Shown here: positions 39,229-40,609 of the stretch, one piece after another
How the letters are laid out: each line of letters opens with the position of its first letter
Numbering within the stretch: the first letter of the stretch is position 1
From: a virus
Length of the DNA stretch: 40,609 bases
Strand: one strand, 5' to 3'
Virus record (IMG/VR): IMGVR_UViG_3300047496_000051
Coordinates: 1 to 40,609 of that record
Program-made: the position numbers and the translations under genes
Notes under the pieces: generated by a model
What the model saw: the letters and a program-made list of their open reading frames with translations, nothing else
Database searches by the model: none
What the model was told of the DNA's origin: nothing

Positions 39229-39508
39229 ACACCGCCGCGCAACTGATAGTGCCCCCGATAGTCAGAAACAGACCTGTGGCAAATGCCATGTTGACTGGAA
39301 CATAAAGAGGCGCCGTAAGCGTTAGGGCCGCAGTGGTATCGAATAGAACAGTTCCAGACCCGGCCGTTGGATTATCCCATGCTTTGATCGTTCCGGATGT
39401 TGCAGAAGATATCAGGATGCCGATTAGAACGCCTTGATCGGCCTTGACGGCTTTGGAGGAAGTAATCGGGCCGGAGCTTGTGCCAGCTTGGATATTGCCA
39501 ATTCCCAT
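39221..39508 (-). CDS. Small beta-rich virion protein, 95 aa
   Basis: Gly/Ala/Thr-rich beta protein (IGILISSATSGTIKAWDNPT; LYVPVNMAFATGLFLTIGG), the type seen in head decoration or stabilising proteins. Separated from the glycine-rich tail stop by 33 nt. No specific family recognised. Confidence 0.65.
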   Translation of the reverse strand: MGIGNIQAGTSSGPITSSKAVKADQGVLIGILISSATSGTIKAWDNPTAGSGTVLFDTTAALTLTAPLYVPVNMAFATGLFLTIGGTISCAAVYA

Positions 39509-39541
39509 GGTAAATTCCCTTCTACAGTTGAGATTTGTATA

Positions 39542-40609
39542 TTAGCTATTGAGTAACAGCAATTCGATTTCGGCATCTTCGTCATTGTCTTGAACAATAG
39601 ACATCGGCTTAAGCGGTTTGGCCGGAAGTGTTAAGATTGCCCGCTTAGGCTTTGGATTTGCCAGTTCAGACATTTCTTCGGTGATTGCATCGATTTCTTT
39701 GGCGCGCTCAGCCCACAGGCTTTCCTTGGCCTTTTGGGCTTTGCGGGCATCTTTCCGAGCCTTTTCAATCTGCGCTTTGGTGAGAGGAAGGAAGTGGCCA
39801 CCAATCTGGCCACTACTCCCTTGCCCATTCCAACTATCCGGTGTCTCAATCCAAGATGCAGACCCGGTAATGGCCGGGAGGGTGACTGATCCGGCTCCGG
39901 CCCAACTGTCCTGCGCTTCTATCCATGCAGCGCTTCCAGAGACTAAGACTCCGCCAGCGCCAGCCCATGTGTCCTGTGCTTCAGTCCATGCTGCTGTGCC
40001 AGAAATCCCCGCAGTAACGGACCCGGCGCCAGCCCAAGTATCTTGCGCCTCAGTCCAAGCAGCAGTTCCTGAAGTTACGGAAGTCCCAGCACCAGCCCAT
40101 ATATCTTTGGCTTCTGTCCAGGCTGCAGTTCCTGAAACGAGGACGCCACCGGCACCGGCCCAAATATCTTGCGCTTCAGTCCAGGCGGCAGAGCCAGTAA
40201 TTCCACTAGCGGGGGTGTAAGTAATAATGATGAGGCCAGCGCCACCTGCGCCGCCGATGGCAGTTGTTCCACCCCATGTGCCGCCGCCGCCGCCACCACC
40301 ACCATAAGTGCCACCAGCACCACCATTACTGACGTTGTTATTGATCGATGTGCCGCCGCCGCCGCCACCACCGCAACCATGCGAACCGTCGAAGGCTGTG
40401 TCTGAGCCACCAGCGCCACCGTTTCCGGGAATAGAACTGGCATCATTACCGCCGCCACCACCGCCGCCGCCAGCCGTGCCTGGGGACCCGGCGCTTCCCG
40501 ATGTATTGCCACCAGCGCCCCCGCCGGTTCCACCGACACCATTGCCACCGGTCGCGCCAGCTAGGCTACTGGCATTTGCACCCGCCGTTCCATTATTTGC
40601 ACCGCCCCC
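39542..40609 (-). CDS. Glycine-rich tail/adhesin-like protein, C-terminal part (continues from 592)
   Basis: Same gene as the piece at 1-592; bases above 40482 duplicate its 1-127 part. Here the poly-Gly region ends with a hydrophobic GLIIITYTP segment, the usual end of such domains. Six Trp-rich repeats follow (core SGTAAWTEAQDTWAGAG). The protein then changes to a Lys/Ala/Glu-rich helical segment and an acidic tail (DNDEDAEIELLLLNS). Repeats between a Gly-rich domain and a charged helix suggest an exposed, recombination-prone adhesin. The plus-strand reading frame over it is a shadow. Confidence 0.85.
   Translation of the reverse strand, partial: GGGANNGTAGANASSLAGATGGNGVGGTGGGAGGNTSGSAGSPGTAGGGGGGGGNDASSIPGNGGAGGSDTAFDGSHGCGGGGGGGTSINNNVSNGGAGGTYGGGGGGGGTWGGTTAIGGAGGAGLIIITYTPASGITGSAAWTEAQDIWAGAGGVLVSGTAAWTEAKDIWAGAGTSVTSGTAAWTEAQDTWAGAGSVTAGISGTAAWTEAQDTWAGAGGVLVSGSAAWIEAQDSWAGAGSVTLPAITGSASWIETPDSWNGQGSSGQIGGHFLPLTKAQIEKARKDARKAQKAKESLWAERAKEIDAITEEMSELANPKPKRAILTLPAKPLKPMSIVQDNDEDAEIELLLLNS
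39818..40204 (-). repeat. Six degenerate tandem repeats encoding a Trp-rich motif
   Basis: The minus strand encodes six copies of (S/T)G(T/S)A(A/S)W(T/I)E(A/T)xD(x)W(A/N)G. The second Trp codons lie at 40160, 40097, 40034, 39965, 39902 and 39830, so periods are 63, 63, 69, 63 and 72 bp. All are multiples of three. Copies have diverged at synonymous sites, so this is an old protein repeat rather than an assembly artefact. Confidence 0.9.
40483..40609. repeat. Terminal direct repeat, right copy (identical to 1-127)
   Basis: Exact copy of the first 127 bases. With one copy removed the genome is 40482 bp. Both copies lie inside the glycine-rich tail gene, so the repeat is coding. Confidence 0.95.

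Noticed and set aside
39818-40204. Regular repeats as a possible CRISPR array
   Set aside because: Repeats are coding, in phase with codons and without unique spacers.
39618-40220. Long plus-strand reading frame with Pro/Ala/Ser repeats
   Set aside because: It is the antisense shadow of the Trp-rich repeats of the glycine-rich tail gene; the opposite strand has the continuous coupled gene.

Overview
The window looks like a complete genome of a podovirus-type tailed phage (Caudoviricetes) of an alphaproteobacterial host. Bases 1-127 are repeated exactly at 40483-40609. A glycine-rich tail gene stays in frame when the ends are merged (592 down to 1, then 40482 down to 39542; 1533 nt, 511 codons), so the unit is circular or circularly permuted, about 40482 bp. 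Podovirus type is inferred from a P22-like portal, a scaffold/capsid pair, large Gln-rich ejection-type proteins, and no tape measure, tail tube or sheath. Alphaproteobacterial host is inferred from a GcrA-family regulator, a DUF6471 protein, an IS1595 transposase remnant and GANTC sites in a promoter-like region.

Late block (minus strand, read from 8094 down to 1, then 40482 down to 21959). First come small leader genes, a candidate small terminase, a tRNA-Gln(UUG), the large terminase and the portal. Tail/virion proteins follow, including the glycine-rich junction gene with six Trp-containing repeats. Next are scaffold, major capsid, decoration-like proteins, a two-domain glycosyltransferase-like/DUF115 protein, an adaptor, a large tail protein, a GNAT acetyltransferase, four ejection-type proteins, a tail fibre and a lysis cassette (Tlde1/DUF2778-like endolysin, holin-like protein, lipoprotein). 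Two free-standing HNH endonucleases interrupt this block. Most genes overlap by 1-4 nt (ATGA, GTGA, TAATG).

Accessory block (8217-11000, plus). It holds a membrane protein, an HTH-like protein common in alphaproteobacteria, a GANTC-containing promoter-like leader, a gene whose 3' end is fused to an antisense IS1595 transposase fragment, then DUF6471 and a signal-peptide/transmembrane protein. This is the most mosaic part of the genome.

Control and early region. A leftward operon (13180 to 11104) encodes an XRE repressor-like protein, a small basic protein, the GcrA homologue, two small proteins, a DUF1376 replication-type protein and a 44-residue protein. A divergent operator/promoter (13181-13291) drives the rightward early operon (13292-21955), which has about 30 mostly tiny genes. 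These include a Rad52-type annealase, an HNH nuclease, a serine recombinase, a RusA-type resolvase and a C2H2 zinc-finger protein. From about 16.9 kb on, genes are joined by near-uniform stop-GGAGC-start linkers. No DNA polymerase, helicase, primase or classical integrase was recognised.
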